NCBI GenBank assembly: GCA_903882335.1
Contig: CAIRWP010000028.1
Span: forward strand, 1 to 32,817
DNA length: 32,817 nt
Reading direction: 5' to 3'
Source of the DNA: an uncultured Opitutia bacterium
GTDB lineage: Bacteria; Verrucomicrobiota; Verrucomicrobiia; Opitutales; UBA953
A model generated the notes under the pieces. The model ran no database searches and was not told the origin of the DNA. It saw nothing but the letters and a program-made list of their open reading frames with translations. Shown piece by piece: positions 1 to 7,663 of this stretch. The position numbers and the translations under genes were made by a program. Position 1 is the first letter of the stretch; each line of letters opens with the position of its first letter.

Positions 1-82
1 CGACCGTCGTGCCTTTCGCCGTGTCCAACACGAGCGCCGTTGCGCTCTGCGTGGACAGGTCAAGACCCAGGACGATCGCCAT
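1..82 (-). CDS. xylB: xylulokinase, N-terminal fragment (cut by window edge)
   Basis: Reading the minus strand from the ATG at 82-80 gives about 27 residues beginning MAIVLGLDLSTQSATALVLD. This is the opening beta strand and phosphate-binding loop (GLDLSTQS) of FGGY-family sugar kinases. The ATG lies 4 bp beyond the xylA stop codon, so the gene is translated from the same message. FGGY kinases phosphorylate many sugars; xylulose is inferred from the partner xylose isomerase, which makes D-xylulose. Only the first few percent of the protein is present, so the catalytic domain cannot be checked. Confidence 0.8.
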   Translation of the reverse strand, partial: MAIVLGLDLSTQSATALVLDTAKGTTV

Positions 83-86
83 AGCC

Positions 87-1397
87 TCAGCGAATGTACT
101 CGTTGATCAGGTTCTCGAGCATCTCTTGGCGACCGGACGCGAGCGTCGGCGCCTTGATGCCCTGGGCGTAGGCGTCGAGCTGGGCGAGGGTGGCCTTGCC
201 GGATTCGACCTTCTTACCGATGCCACTGTCCCAGGAGGCGTAGCGATTCGAGACGAACTTATCCATCTTGCCGTCCTTGATGATCGCATGGGCGATCTTG
301 AGGCCGCGGGCGAAGGCGTCCATGCCGCCGATATGGGCATGGAAGAGGTCGACCGGCTCGTGCGATTCGCGACGACGCTTGGCGTCGAAGTTGAGGCCGC
401 CCTTGGTGAAGCCACCCATCTTGAGGATGCGCAGCATGATGTTCGTCGTGAGGTAGAGGTCAGTCGGGAACTGGTCGGTGTCCCAGCCGACGAGCGTGTC
501 GCCACGGTTGGCGTCGACCGAGCCGAGGGCATCCGCGCCGATCGAGACTTCCATCTCATGCTCCATCGTGTGACCAGCGAGCGTGGCGTGGTTGGTCTCG
601 AGGTTCAGCTTGAAGTGCTTCAGGAGGCCGTATTCCCGGAGGAAGTTAAGGCACGCCGCCGCATCGGAATCGTACTGGTGGGTCGAGGGTTCGCGCGGCT
701 TGGGCTCGATCAGGAACTGGCCCTTGAAGCCGATCTTCTTCGCATGGTCGACGGCCAGGTGCAGGAGCGCGGCGAGGTGATCCAGCTCCCGCTTCATGTC
801 GGTATTGATCAGCGTGGCGTAGCCTTCGCGGCCGCCCCAGAAGACGTAGCCTTCGCCGCCGAGGGCCTTGGTGGCCTCGAGCGCGTGGCGGACCTGGCTG
901 GCGCCGTAGGCGAACACATCGGCGTTGGGCGAGGTGCCCGCGCCCTGCGCGTAGCGCGGGTGCGAGAAGAGACAGGCGGTACCCCAGAGGAGTTTCTTGC
1001 CGGTGCCTTTTTGGAACGCCTTCAGCTCCTGGGTGACGCGGGCGAGGTTCGCATGCGTCTCGGTGAGGGTCTTGCCTTCGGGAGCGATGTCGCGGTCATG
1101 GAAGCAGTAGAAGTCGATTTGGCACTTCTGGAGGAACTCAAAGAAGACCGGGACGCGGCGCAGGGCGTTGTCGAGGGAATCGGAGCCGTCATCCCAGGGC
1201 ATGAGGGCGGTGCCGGCGCCGAACGGGTCGGAGAGGCTGTTGCGCATCACGTGCCAGTAGGCCGCGGCGAAGCGCATGTGATCCTTCATCTTCTTCCCGC
1301 CGATCTTCTCGTCCGGGTTGTAGTGCTTGAAGGCGAACGGGTTCTTGGACTTGGGTCCTTCGAACTGGATGACCGGGACGTTGGGGAAGTGCGGCAT
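87..1397 (-). CDS. xylA: xylose isomerase
   Basis: Cytoplasmic TIM-barrel enzyme interconverting D-xylose and D-xylulose with two divalent metal ions. The 436 residues match the usual length of the long (class II) xylose isomerases. The family signatures are all present: FHDRDIAPEG at 99-108, VFWGGREGY at 185-193, LIEPKPREP at 229-237, NLETNHATLAGH at 265-276, SVDANRGD at 293-300 and GGLNFDAKRR at 333-342. Expected catalytic and metal-binding residues sit one position before the E. coli numbering: H100, D103, E231, K233, E267, H270, D295, D306, D308 and D338. The start is the ATG at 1397-1395, preceded by a C-rich leader without a Shine-Dalgarno sequence. It is the first gene of a xylA-xylB operon, with a hairpin in its leader. 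Confidence 0.97.
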   Translation of the reverse strand: MPHFPNVPVIQFEGPKSKNPFAFKHYNPDEKIGGKKMKDHMRFAAAYWHVMRNSLSDPFGAGTALMPWDDGSDSLDNALRRVPVFFEFLQKCQIDFYCFHDRDIAPEGKTLTETHANLARVTQELKAFQKGTGKKLLWGTACLFSHPRYAQGAGTSPNADVFAYGASQVRHALEATKALGGEGYVFWGGREGYATLINTDMKRELDHLAALLHLAVDHAKKIGFKGQFLIEPKPREPSTHQYDSDAAACLNFLREYGLLKHFKLNLETNHATLAGHTMEHEMEVSIGADALGSVDANRGDTLVGWDTDQFPTDLYLTTNIMLRILKMGGFTKGGLNFDAKRRRESHEPVDLFHAHIGGMDAFARGLKIAHAIIKDGKMDKFVSNRYASWDSGIGKKVESGKATLAQLDAYAQGIKAPTLASGRQEMLENLINEYIR

Positions 1398-1405
1398 GGC
1401 GGGTA

Positions 1406-1432
1406 GGAGCGGAAGCCCGACTTTGCCGCTCC
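1406..1432 (-). promoter_or_regulatory. hairpin in the xylA leader
   Basis: Perfect 7-bp inverted repeat (GGAGCGG at 1406-1412, CCGCTCC at 1426-1432) around a 13-nt loop that can add three more pairs. It ends about 8 nt before the xylA start codon on the minus strand. It could affect translation initiation, or simply be a product of high GC. The divergent xylA-panC intergenic region (1398-1543) must hold both promoters, but I see no convincing -35/-10 pair. Confidence 0.35.
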
Positions 1433-1543
1433 GCCCCGCCCTGCCAAGAATGGAATGGGCGACCCGACCGAACGGCTTGTATTAATGCGACCCGCGGAAC
1501 TGCGCCTTGCAGGGACGGCCGTGCCGGACCAGCATCGGCCCTC

Positions 1544-2389
1544 ATGGAGGTCGTCCACACCATCCCCGAACTGCGCGCGGCGGTGGCCCGAGCCCGGCAA
1601 GCCGGCCGGACCATCGGGTTCGTGCCGACGATGGGTTGCCTGCACGAAGGGCATCTCGCCCTCATCCGCCGGGCGAAAGCCGAAACCGGCTATGTCGTCG
1701 TCTCGATCTTCGTGAACCCGACCCAGTTCGGACCGAACGAGGATTTCGCCAAGTACCCCCGCACGCTCGCCAACGACGTCGCCGGGAGCGCCACCGCGGG
1801 GGCCGACCTCGTCTTCGCGCCCGCGACCGAGGACTTCTACGCGCCCGGCGCCTCGACCTGGGTCGAGGAGACGTTCGTGAGCGAGGGCCTGTGCGGAGAG
1901 TTCCGTCCGGGGCACTTCCGCGGCGTCACGACGGTGGTCGCCATGCTCTTCAATGCCGTCCAACCCGACGTCGCGGTCTTCGGCCGGAAGGACCTGCAAC
2001 AGCTCGCCGCCCTGCGCCGCATGGTCCGCGACCTGCTCTTCCCGCTCCGGATCATCGCCCATGAGACGGTCCGCGAAGCCAACGGCGTGGCGATGAGTTC
2101 GCGGAACCGCTACCTTTCGCCCGCGGACTTCGCCAAGGCGACGGCCATCCCGGCCGCCCTCGCCGTGGCCCAGGCCTTGGTCGCCGCCGGGGAACGCGAC
2201 GCCGGCCGGGTCCGGTCCGCGGCCCTCGCCCGCCTCGCGGCGGAACCGGCCCTCCGCCCCCAGTATTGCCAGGTGGTGGACGCGGAGACCTTGCGGCCGG
2301 TGGACCAAGTCACCCCAGGCCGGACGGTGCTGGCGGTGGCCGGTCACCTCGGGGCGACCCGCCTGATCGACAACGCCGACCTCGGTTGA
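1544..2389 (+). CDS. panC: pantothenate synthetase (pantoate-beta-alanine ligase)
   Basis: Cytoplasmic enzyme that condenses pantoate and beta-alanine with ATP in coenzyme A biosynthesis, via a pantoyl-adenylate. The 281 residues are the normal family length. The class-I-synthetase-like fold shows its HIGH-type motif PTMGCLHEGHL at 28-38, the substrate-binding segment VSIFVNPTQF at 53-62, GRKDLQQ at 147-153, and the KMSKS-like loop MSSRNRYL at 184-191. The start at 1544 puts the protein at the family N-terminus (MEVVHTIPEL). The gene is divergent from xylA, and no other pantothenate gene is nearby. Confidence 0.97.
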   Translation: MEVVHTIPELRAAVARARQAGRTIGFVPTMGCLHEGHLALIRRAKAETGYVVVSIFVNPTQFGPNEDFAKYPRTLANDVAGSATAGADLVFAPATEDFYAPGASTWVEETFVSEGLCGEFRPGHFRGVTTVVAMLFNAVQPDVAVFGRKDLQQLAALRRMVRDLLFPLRIIAHETVREANGVAMSSRNRYLSPADFAKATAIPAALAVAQALVAAGERDAGRVRSAALARLAAEPALRPQYCQVVDAETLRPVDQVTPGRTVLAVAGHLGATRLIDNADLG

Positions 2390-2401
2390 GCGGAAAAAGG
2401 C

Positions 2402-2427
2402 GGCAAGTCCCCTTGCGGGGACTCGCC
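2402..2427 (+). terminator. hairpin after panC, terminator-like without T tract
   Basis: AGTCCCC (2406-2412) and GGGGACT (2417-2423) form a perfect 7-bp stem on a TTGC loop, extended by three more pairs beyond one mismatch. It begins 12 nt after the panC stop. No T run follows, so it may be a weak terminator, an RNA 3-prime-end stabiliser, or leader structure of the next gene. Confidence 0.4.
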
Positions 2428-2446
2428 GAGGGGTCAGACTTGAGGG

Positions 2447-4273
2447 ATGGGACAATTTGCCTACAAGAACGAGGTGCTGGAGCCGCTGCGCCGGGTCCTC
2501 TCCGAGCAACTGGTCATGGACCTCAACCACGTCGCGGATGGCCCGCTGCTCGCGATGGCCAAGAAAATCCCCGGCGGGTACATCCACCGAAAGCCCTTTC
2601 TCCGCGATGCCAAGTGGCGCTTCCAGAAACGCCTCGCCCACCTGACCCAGGACGCCGCGGCCATCGCGGATCACCTCCCGTGGTACCAAGAAACGCTGAA
2701 AAGCGATAAGGCCAAGCTCGGCGAGCACCTTGATGAGTTGGCCGCGGTGATCGGTGGCCCCCGCGCCGCCCTCCTCTGTGTGCTCTGGAACGAGCAAGCC
2801 ACACAGAAGGATGCGACGCTCCCCGCCGACTGGCTCGCCCGGCTGGTCGCCCTTTCCAAGCCCCAAGCGGGCAAACCGGAGACGAAGGCCTGGAAGGCCC
2901 TCCTCGCCAAGCTGGTAGAGACGCCGGGGAAGGAACCCCTGGACTCGGCCGACGCCCTGGACTCGGCCGACCGCACGCTCCGGCGCCTGCAACAGGAAAT
3001 CGCGCAGGGCAAGGCGGCGCGCGAAAATGAAGGCCGCCAAATCCGCCGCCAGCACGCCAATGAACTTGAGACGAAGGACGGCGAGATCCGCAAGGCCCGG
3101 GAGGAAGCCGCCAAGTCCCTCCAAGAGGCCGCCAAGCTGGGCGCGAACCTGGAGTCGCAGGTCCAGTCGTTGCAGGCCAAGCTGACCAAGGAGGAGGAAG
3201 AAGTGGCCCGGCTCCGCGGCGAACTCGATCGCGCCCGCGAGCAGGTCGCGAAGAAGGCCCGGGAAATCGCCGAGGAACTCCTCTCCGAGGAAGTCCGTCC
3301 TTGGCTGGCCGATGCCCGGATCCTGAAGGCCGCCTCAGAGGAAGTCGCCAAACTCCGCCAGCTCACCTCGGAGACGGTGGAGAAAGTCCGCAAGGCGCAA
3401 CGGGACGCCGACCCCTTCCTGGCGAAGGAACACCAACTCCGTCAGGCCATCCCGCAGATGGAGGAAATGCTCAAGCTCCTCCGCCGCTACCAGCGGACCG
3501 CGGTGCAGGCGCTGCCGGAAGTGACCGCGCTGGAACAGCGCATCACCGAGCACGTCGAGAAGGTCCGCTACGAACTGGAAAAGCGCGACCAGCCTTCCGA
3601 CCCCTTCCTCGAACGCATCTCCGCCAAGATCAACGTCGCCGACAGTCGCGAGTTGAAGTCGATCGAAAGCGCCCTGCTGCTGGCGGAACAGTCCGGCCTC
3701 GTCGATTCCCGGCACGCCGACCTTTACCGGCGCGACATCCATCGACGCCGCTCCTACCTGGCCGACCGCGATTTCCACGTCCAGAAACAATCCGGCCCGC
3801 TGGCCTTGCTGGAACGCGCGGCGGCGACGGGCGAGAAGGCCCGCTTGGCCGTCGACGCCAACAACTTTGCCTGCCTCCGCCAAGATTACCTCGGGCTCAG
3901 CCTCCCCACCAAGAAGAACGCCCAAGGTGAGACGCGCTTCCTGCTCGATGCCGCCGCCCGGCAGAAGGTCGTCCAACTGCTCGAGAAGCTGGCGGACGAC
4001 GCCACGGGGCTGCACGTGTGGGTCTGCTTCGACGGCCAACCCAGCCAGCTCCGGATCGGCAACCCGCGGCTCAAGGCGACGTTCAGCCGCGCGGGGGGCA
4101 AGGCGGACCACGACCTGATGGACCTCGTCGCCAAGGACAAGACCGTGGAGGCCCCTTGGTTTGTCGTCTCGGACGACATCGAGGTGCGCGACGCCACCGG
4201 CCGCGAGGGCGCCTACATCGTCTACAACGACGGGCTGGTGCAGTTGCTGGTGAACCGCGGGCTGAAACCCTAA
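2447..4273 (+). CDS. coiled-coil protein with C-terminal NYN/PIN-like nuclease domain, function unknown
   Basis: A 608-residue protein I cannot assign to a named family. Residues 1-150 are mixed alpha-helical. Residues about 165-300 are highly charged, K/E/R/A-rich heptad sequence typical of a long coiled coil, with more helix to about 400. The last 140 residues look like a NYN (PIN-fold) RNase domain of the YacP/LabA type, with acidic residues in the expected order: D470 in AVDANNF, D529 in CFDG, D554/D556 in KADHDLMDL, and D576/D577 in VVSDDIEV. There is no signal peptide, so it should be cytoplasmic. A short exact repeat encodes LDSAD twice (2939-2971). The start is the first ATG, 57 bp after panC, with GAGGG directly before it. 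Metal-dependent RNA cleavage is inferred from the acidic residues; substrate and pathway are unknown. Confidence 0.8.
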   Translation: MGQFAYKNEVLEPLRRVLSEQLVMDLNHVADGPLLAMAKKIPGGYIHRKPFLRDAKWRFQKRLAHLTQDAAAIADHLPWYQETLKSDKAKLGEHLDELAAVIGGPRAALLCVLWNEQATQKDATLPADWLARLVALSKPQAGKPETKAWKALLAKLVETPGKEPLDSADALDSADRTLRRLQQEIAQGKAARENEGRQIRRQHANELETKDGEIRKAREEAAKSLQEAAKLGANLESQVQSLQAKLTKEEEEVARLRGELDRAREQVAKKAREIAEELLSEEVRPWLADARILKAASEEVAKLRQLTSETVEKVRKAQRDADPFLAKEHQLRQAIPQMEEMLKLLRRYQRTAVQALPEVTALEQRITEHVEKVRYELEKRDQPSDPFLERISAKINVADSRELKSIESALLLAEQSGLVDSRHADLYRRDIHRRRSYLADRDFHVQKQSGPLALLERAAATGEKARLAVDANNFACLRQDYLGLSLPTKKNAQGETRFLLDAAARQKVVQLLEKLADDATGLHVWVCFDGQPSQLRIGNPRLKATFSRAGGKADHDLMDLVAKDKTVEAPWFVVSDDIEVRDATGREGAYIVYNDGLVQLLVNRGLKP

Positions 4274-4274
4274 A

Positions 4275-4300
4275 AGAAAAAGGCGCCCCAGCGGGGCGCC
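4275..4300 (-). terminator. intrinsic terminator between convergent genes
   Basis: Perfect 8-bp GC stem (GGCGCCCC at 4282-4289, GGGGCGCC at 4293-4300) with a 3-nt loop. On the minus strand it is followed by TTTTTCTTTT, a proper T tract. It terminates the ThuA-like gene and may also stop plus-strand transcripts of the NYN gene as a stem without T tract. Confidence 0.85.
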
Positions 4301-4322
4301 TCGGCGGACCCGGGCGGGCGGC

Positions 4323-5405
4323 TTACTTGGCGGCGGGCTTCTTCGGCGCGGGCGCGGGCGCGGCCACCGGCTCGGGCAGCACCGCGGCGAAGGCCTCGGC
4401 CTTCAGCCCCTTGTGGAACTGGTTGAAGGAGTACTTGCTGGGCTTCCACTCGACGAGCGGGGTGGCGTCGGCGGCGGCCGGAACGTCGAGTTTGAGGCCC
4501 CAGAAGACGCCGTTGATCAGGAGGCGACGGAGCGACTCATCCTTGAGGTCGCTGGCGGAAGCCATGGTGGTGGTGAGGATGCGGTTGACGGTACCGGCCT
4601 CGTTCTTCAGTTCACGGGTCCAGGCGACGGCCATGGCGGGCTCGTTGATGCCCTGCTCCTGCTTGTCGGTCGCGCGCTTCTTGCGGCGCTCGCTGGGCGG
4701 GCTCTTCGGATCCATATCCTTCAGGACCACGCCACGCAGGAGCACCTGGGCGTCGGCGGGCGGGTAGGCCTCATAGACGTCGGTGTCGCCGAAAATGCTG
4801 GTCACGCCATTGAGGAGCGGGCTCTTTTCGGCACCGGGCTCGACGGCGGTGCGCGTCGCCTCGCCCTTGTGGTTGCCCCAGTGGCTCACCCAGGTCTCGC
4901 CGAGCACGTTCTTGCCGAAGCCACCCTTGCTGTTCCAGTTATAGGCGGCGAAGGGGCTTTCCTTGGGGATGCCGGCGAAGGCGTGGGTGCTGGTGCGCGT
5001 GGCGACGATCGGTACGCCGCGCTTCACGGCGGCGTCGAACTTGGCAAGGGCCGTCTCGTTCCACTTGCGGAAACGCAGGCCGAGCACGAGCGCGTCCGCG
5101 CCATCGAGGGCCTCGGGCTTGCCCAGCGAGGCGCCGTTGTTCGGATTGATGGTGCCGTCGGCATCGTGCGAGAATAGGACGACGCAATGGAACCCGTGGC
5201 GCTCCGCGAGGAGGCGGGCGAGCATGGGCAGCGACTCCTCCGAACGGTATTCCTCGTCGCCCGCGAGCAGGACGACGGTCTTGCCGGAGCCGGGGCCCTT
5301 GCCGCCGGGGAAGTCGAGCCAGCCAGGGCCGGAGGTGAAGGTCTCGGCCGCAGTGAGCGAGACCACGCAGAGCGTGGCGACCAGAAGGGAGAGGAGGCGT
5401 TTCAT
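4323..5405 (-). CDS. secreted ThuA-like domain protein
   Basis: A 360-residue exported protein. Residues 1-20 are a classic signal peptide (MKRLLSLLVATLCVVSLTAA). Residues about 40-320 match the ThuA-like fold, a class-I glutamine-amidotransferase-like Rossmann domain common in Verrucomicrobiota and Planctomycetota secretomes. The matching segments are KTVVLLAGDEEYRSEE near 42, DALVLGLRFRKW, VPIVATRTSTHAF and VSHWGNHKGEATR. The C-terminus is an Ala/Pro/Lys tail (about 340-360). ThuA of rhizobia takes part in trehalose use through 3-keto-sugars; whether this periplasmic relative does the same is inference. It is monocistronic with its own terminator, and its start codon follows a CACCACCCC leader. 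Confidence 0.85.
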   Translation of the reverse strand: MKRLLSLLVATLCVVSLTAAETFTSGPGWLDFPGGKGPGSGKTVVLLAGDEEYRSEESLPMLARLLAERHGFHCVVLFSHDADGTINPNNGASLGKPEALDGADALVLGLRFRKWNETALAKFDAAVKRGVPIVATRTSTHAFAGIPKESPFAAYNWNSKGGFGKNVLGETWVSHWGNHKGEATRTAVEPGAEKSPLLNGVTSIFGDTDVYEAYPPADAQVLLRGVVLKDMDPKSPPSERRKKRATDKQEQGINEPAMAVAWTRELKNEAGTVNRILTTTMASASDLKDESLRRLLINGVFWGLKLDVPAAADATPLVEWKPSKYSFNQFHKGLKAEAFAAVLPEPVAAPAPAPKKPAAK

Positions 5406-5478
5406 GGGGTGGTGAGAGGAGAAAAGTAGGCGGGCGGCAGGAGGCTTTCAAGCGCCCTGTTCTGCCAAATACCCCCTA

Positions 5479-6144
5479 TTACCGGCGGTCGCCCGCCCGT
5501 TTGGGCGGGGGCGATAACGGGTCTGGGCGCAAAGTCTCGGTCCGCCCGTCGGAATAGGTCGTGACTCGGTTGCCCAGCGCGTCGACGCGCGTGGTCGCCG
5601 AGGTGCCGTCGGAGAAACGCGTCTCCACGTGGCCCAGTGCGTCCACGCGGGAGCTCGCGGTGACGCCGTTGGAGAAGCGCGTGGTCGTCGAGCCGAGCAG
5701 GTCCGTGCGGCTCTCGGCGGTGATACCGTTCGAGTAACGCGTGCTGACGCCGCCGAGCGGGTCGACGCGGGAGGAAGCGGTCACGCCGTTATCGAAGCGG
5801 AGTTCGCGGCGACCCAGGGCGTCGACGCCGGCTACGCCCGCGGTGGGCAGGCGACCGCTCCAAGGGTCGCGGTGCGCCGCGGCGGCCGCGGGGGTCAAGG
5901 GCCGGACAGCTTCGCCGTCGGACATGATCGAGGCGGGGGCGGTCGCCGCCCTGGGAGCGGAGCGGACGTCGGCGGCGAGAGGTGCGCGAGGCCGGACGGG
6001 AGCCGCGGCAGAGTCGCCGCGGGCGGCCGGCGCGGCGGTGCCGACGGATGGCGGGAGCACCTCGACGGGTGCAGGGCCCAGCGTCCGCGCCAGCAGGAAG
6101 CACGCGAGGAGCGCGAGAGCGAGGAGCGGAAGGAGGCGTCCCAC
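5479..6144 (-). CDS. small membrane-anchored or exported protein with five 20-residue YD-like repeats
   Basis: Unrecognised protein. A hydrophobic segment near the N-terminus (GRLLPLLALALLACFLLA) is a signal peptide or anchor. About 75 Ala/Pro-rich residues follow, then five consecutive repeats of exactly 20 residues with the pattern VDxLG, TRxSNG, TAxSR. The pattern resembles RHS/YD repeats (YDxxGR, dG). A short basic Pro-rich tail ends the protein. The longest reading frame starts at a TTG at 6192, but that lies in the terminator tail of the upstream DUF1501 gene. I prefer the GTG at 6144, which puts the hydrophobic segment at the N-terminus (221 residues); a GTG at 6177 is also possible. 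The 3-prime end of the gene contains a perfect 7-bp hairpin (5492-5509). Confidence 0.65.
   Translation of the reverse strand: MGRLLPLLALALLACFLLARTLGPAPVEVLPPSVGTAAPAARGDSAAAPVRPRAPLAADVRSAPRAATAPASIMSDGEAVRPLTPAAAAAHRDPWSGRLPTAGVAGVDALGRRELRFDNGVTASSRVDPLGGVSTRYSNGITAESRTDLLGSTTTRFSNGVTASSRVDALGHVETRFSDGTSATTRVDALGNRVTTYSDGRTETLRPDPLSPPPKRAGDRR
5527..5826 (-). repeat. five in-frame 60-bp coding repeats
   Basis: The five 20-residue units correspond to five 60-bp DNA units in exact register (5827-5527 read on the minus strand). The GCGTCGACGCG-type block recurs near 5578, 5640, 5699, 5759 and 5819. The units have diverged in bases more than in key residues, which suggests an old duplication kept by selection. 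Confidence 0.85.
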
Positions 6145-6185
6145 CCGGACAGTATCATCGGGCGGCGACGCGGTCACAACCCCCG

Positions 6186-6223
6186 AAAACAAACGGGGCG
6201 GACGTCTCGCGACATCCGCCCCG
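6186..6223 (-). terminator. intrinsic terminator of the DUF1501 operon
   Basis: A 13-position stem with one mismatch (6194-6206 against 6211-6223, loop TCGC) is followed on the minus strand by TTTGTTTT. It lies 20 bp after the DUF1501 stop and ends the 10852-6244 transcription unit. Confidence 0.85.
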
Positions 6224-6243
6224 GAGCCTCGCGCCGGAGGCGC

Positions 6244-7632
6244 TTAGGCGATGACCTTGTCGACCACCTTACCGAAGTTGTCGGTCAGGCGGAAGTCGCG
6301 GCCGTTGTAGCGGTAAGTCAGCTTGGTGTGGTCGAAGCCGAGCAGGCGCAGGATCGTGGCGTGCAGGTCGTGGATATCCACGCCGTCGGAAGCGACCTGG
6401 GAGCCGATTTCGTCGGTCTCGCCGTAGTGCATACCGCCCTTGACGCCGCCGCCCGCCATCCAGCAGCAGAAGGCCTTGGCGTGGTGGTCGCGACCGGAGT
6501 TCTGGTTCACGCGGCCCGCGGTGGTCGGGGTGCGGCCGAACTCTCCGCCCCAGATGATCAGGGTCTGGTCGAGCAGACCGCGCTGCTTGAGGTCGGCGAT
6601 GAGCGCCGCCGCCGGCGTGTCGATCGCGCCGCCGGTGCGGGCGGCCGAGGTGAAGATGTTGGTGTGGTGGTCCCAGCCGCCCGCGTCCACCTGGACGAAG
6701 CGGACGCCGCGCTCGACGAGGCGGCGGGCGCAGAGGAGCTTGGCGCCGAGGTCGCTCTTGCCGTAGGCGTCGCGGGTCTTCTGCGACTCCTTGGAGATGT
6801 CGAAGGCGTCGGTCGCGGCGGTCTGCATGCGGAAGGCGAGCTCGAAGGACTCAATGCGGGCCTCCAGCTGCTCATCCTTCTGCACCGTCTGCATGTGGCG
6901 CTCGTTGAGCTGGCGGACGAGGTCGAGCTGCTTGCGCTGGGCCTCCTCGGTGGTGAACTCGCTCTGGAGGTTGGCGATGACCTTGTTGGCCGGAGCGCCG
7001 GGACGGAAGGAGGTCTTCGCACCCTGGAAGATGGAAGGCAGGAAGGCCGACTGGCGACCGTCCGCGCCGCCGCCGAGGCTGACGAAGCCCGGGAGGTCCT
7101 GGCTCTCGGTGCCGAGACCGTAGAGCACCCAGGAGCCGAGGCAGGGCTTAGTGAGGATCGCCGAGCCGGTGTGCATCAGCTTGGCGGCCGGACCGTGGGC
7201 CGGCAGGTCGGAGTGCATCGAGCGGATGACGCACATCTCGTCGGCCTGCTCCTGGAGCTTCGGGAAGATCTCGGAGATTTCGAGGCCGGACTTGCCGCAC
7301 TTCTTGAACTCGAAGGGCGTCGGGAAGATCACGCCGCCCTGGCCGGAGGTGGACTTCTCGGCGAAGGCCTTCATGCCGGGCTTGTAGTCGAAGGTGTCGA
7401 GGTGCGAAGGCGCGCCGCCGGCGAAGATGTGGATGACGTGCTTGGCCTTGGCCGGCAGCGGGGCCTTGCGGGGCTTGAGGTCGGCCGTGATCTCGGCGCG
7501 GGCCGGGGCGACGAGGTAGTCGGCGACCATGGTGCCGAAGGCGACGGTGCCGAGGCCCATGCCGGTCTGGCGGAGGAACTCCCGGCGCGAGTTGGGCGTC
7601 GGAAGGCTGTTGGAGCAGTTCTGGATTTCCAT
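6244..7632 (-). CDS. DUF1501 family protein, twin-arginine exported
   Basis: A 462-residue protein with a twin-arginine signal (SRREFLRQTGMGLGTVAFG, about 15-33), so it should be exported folded. DUF1501 belongs to the alkaline phosphatase/sulfatase-like superfamily. The family landmarks are here: HIFAGGAPSHLDTFDYKP near 68-85, MHSDLPAHGPAAKLMHTG, RRLVERGVRFVQVDAGGWDHH, and LIIWGGEFGRTP. These hold the conserved His and Asp residues expected to bind metal. The gene follows the PSCyt1/DUF1549/DUF1553 gene by 31 bp, the usual pairing in Planctomycetota and Verrucomicrobiota, where the pair is linked by inference to polysaccharide breakdown. The reaction is not established. The start is ATG 7632, after an A/C-rich leader (ACCAAACCACATC). 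Confidence 0.9.
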   Translation of the reverse strand: MEIQNCSNSLPTPNSRREFLRQTGMGLGTVAFGTMVADYLVAPARAEITADLKPRKAPLPAKAKHVIHIFAGGAPSHLDTFDYKPGMKAFAEKSTSGQGGVIFPTPFEFKKCGKSGLEISEIFPKLQEQADEMCVIRSMHSDLPAHGPAAKLMHTGSAILTKPCLGSWVLYGLGTESQDLPGFVSLGGGADGRQSAFLPSIFQGAKTSFRPGAPANKVIANLQSEFTTEEAQRKQLDLVRQLNERHMQTVQKDEQLEARIESFELAFRMQTAATDAFDISKESQKTRDAYGKSDLGAKLLCARRLVERGVRFVQVDAGGWDHHTNIFTSAARTGGAIDTPAAALIADLKQRGLLDQTLIIWGGEFGRTPTTAGRVNQNSGRDHHAKAFCCWMAGGGVKGGMHYGETDEIGSQVASDGVDIHDLHATILRLLGFDHTKLTYRYNGRDFRLTDNFGKVVDKVIA

Positions 7633-7663
7633 GATGTGGTTTGGTTTGGTTGTAGAAACGGGG

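Noticed and set aside
9..1406. 465-codon plus-strand open frame across xylA
   Set aside because: Exactly antisense to a complete, motif-perfect xylose isomerase.
2939..2971. Duplicate 15-bp block in the NYN gene as a mobile or regulatory repeat
   Set aside because: Two in-frame copies inside the coding region encode LDSAD twice; simple slippage or low-complexity linker is enough.
1286..3124. 612-codon minus-strand open frame spanning xylA start, panC and the NYN gene
   Set aside because: It crosses three real genes and an intergenic region, and its product has no recognisable domain.
6190..6192. TTG start for the repeat protein
   Set aside because: It lies in the T-rich tail of the upstream terminator and would add 16 polar residues before the signal-like segment; GTG 6144 is more plausible, though not proven.
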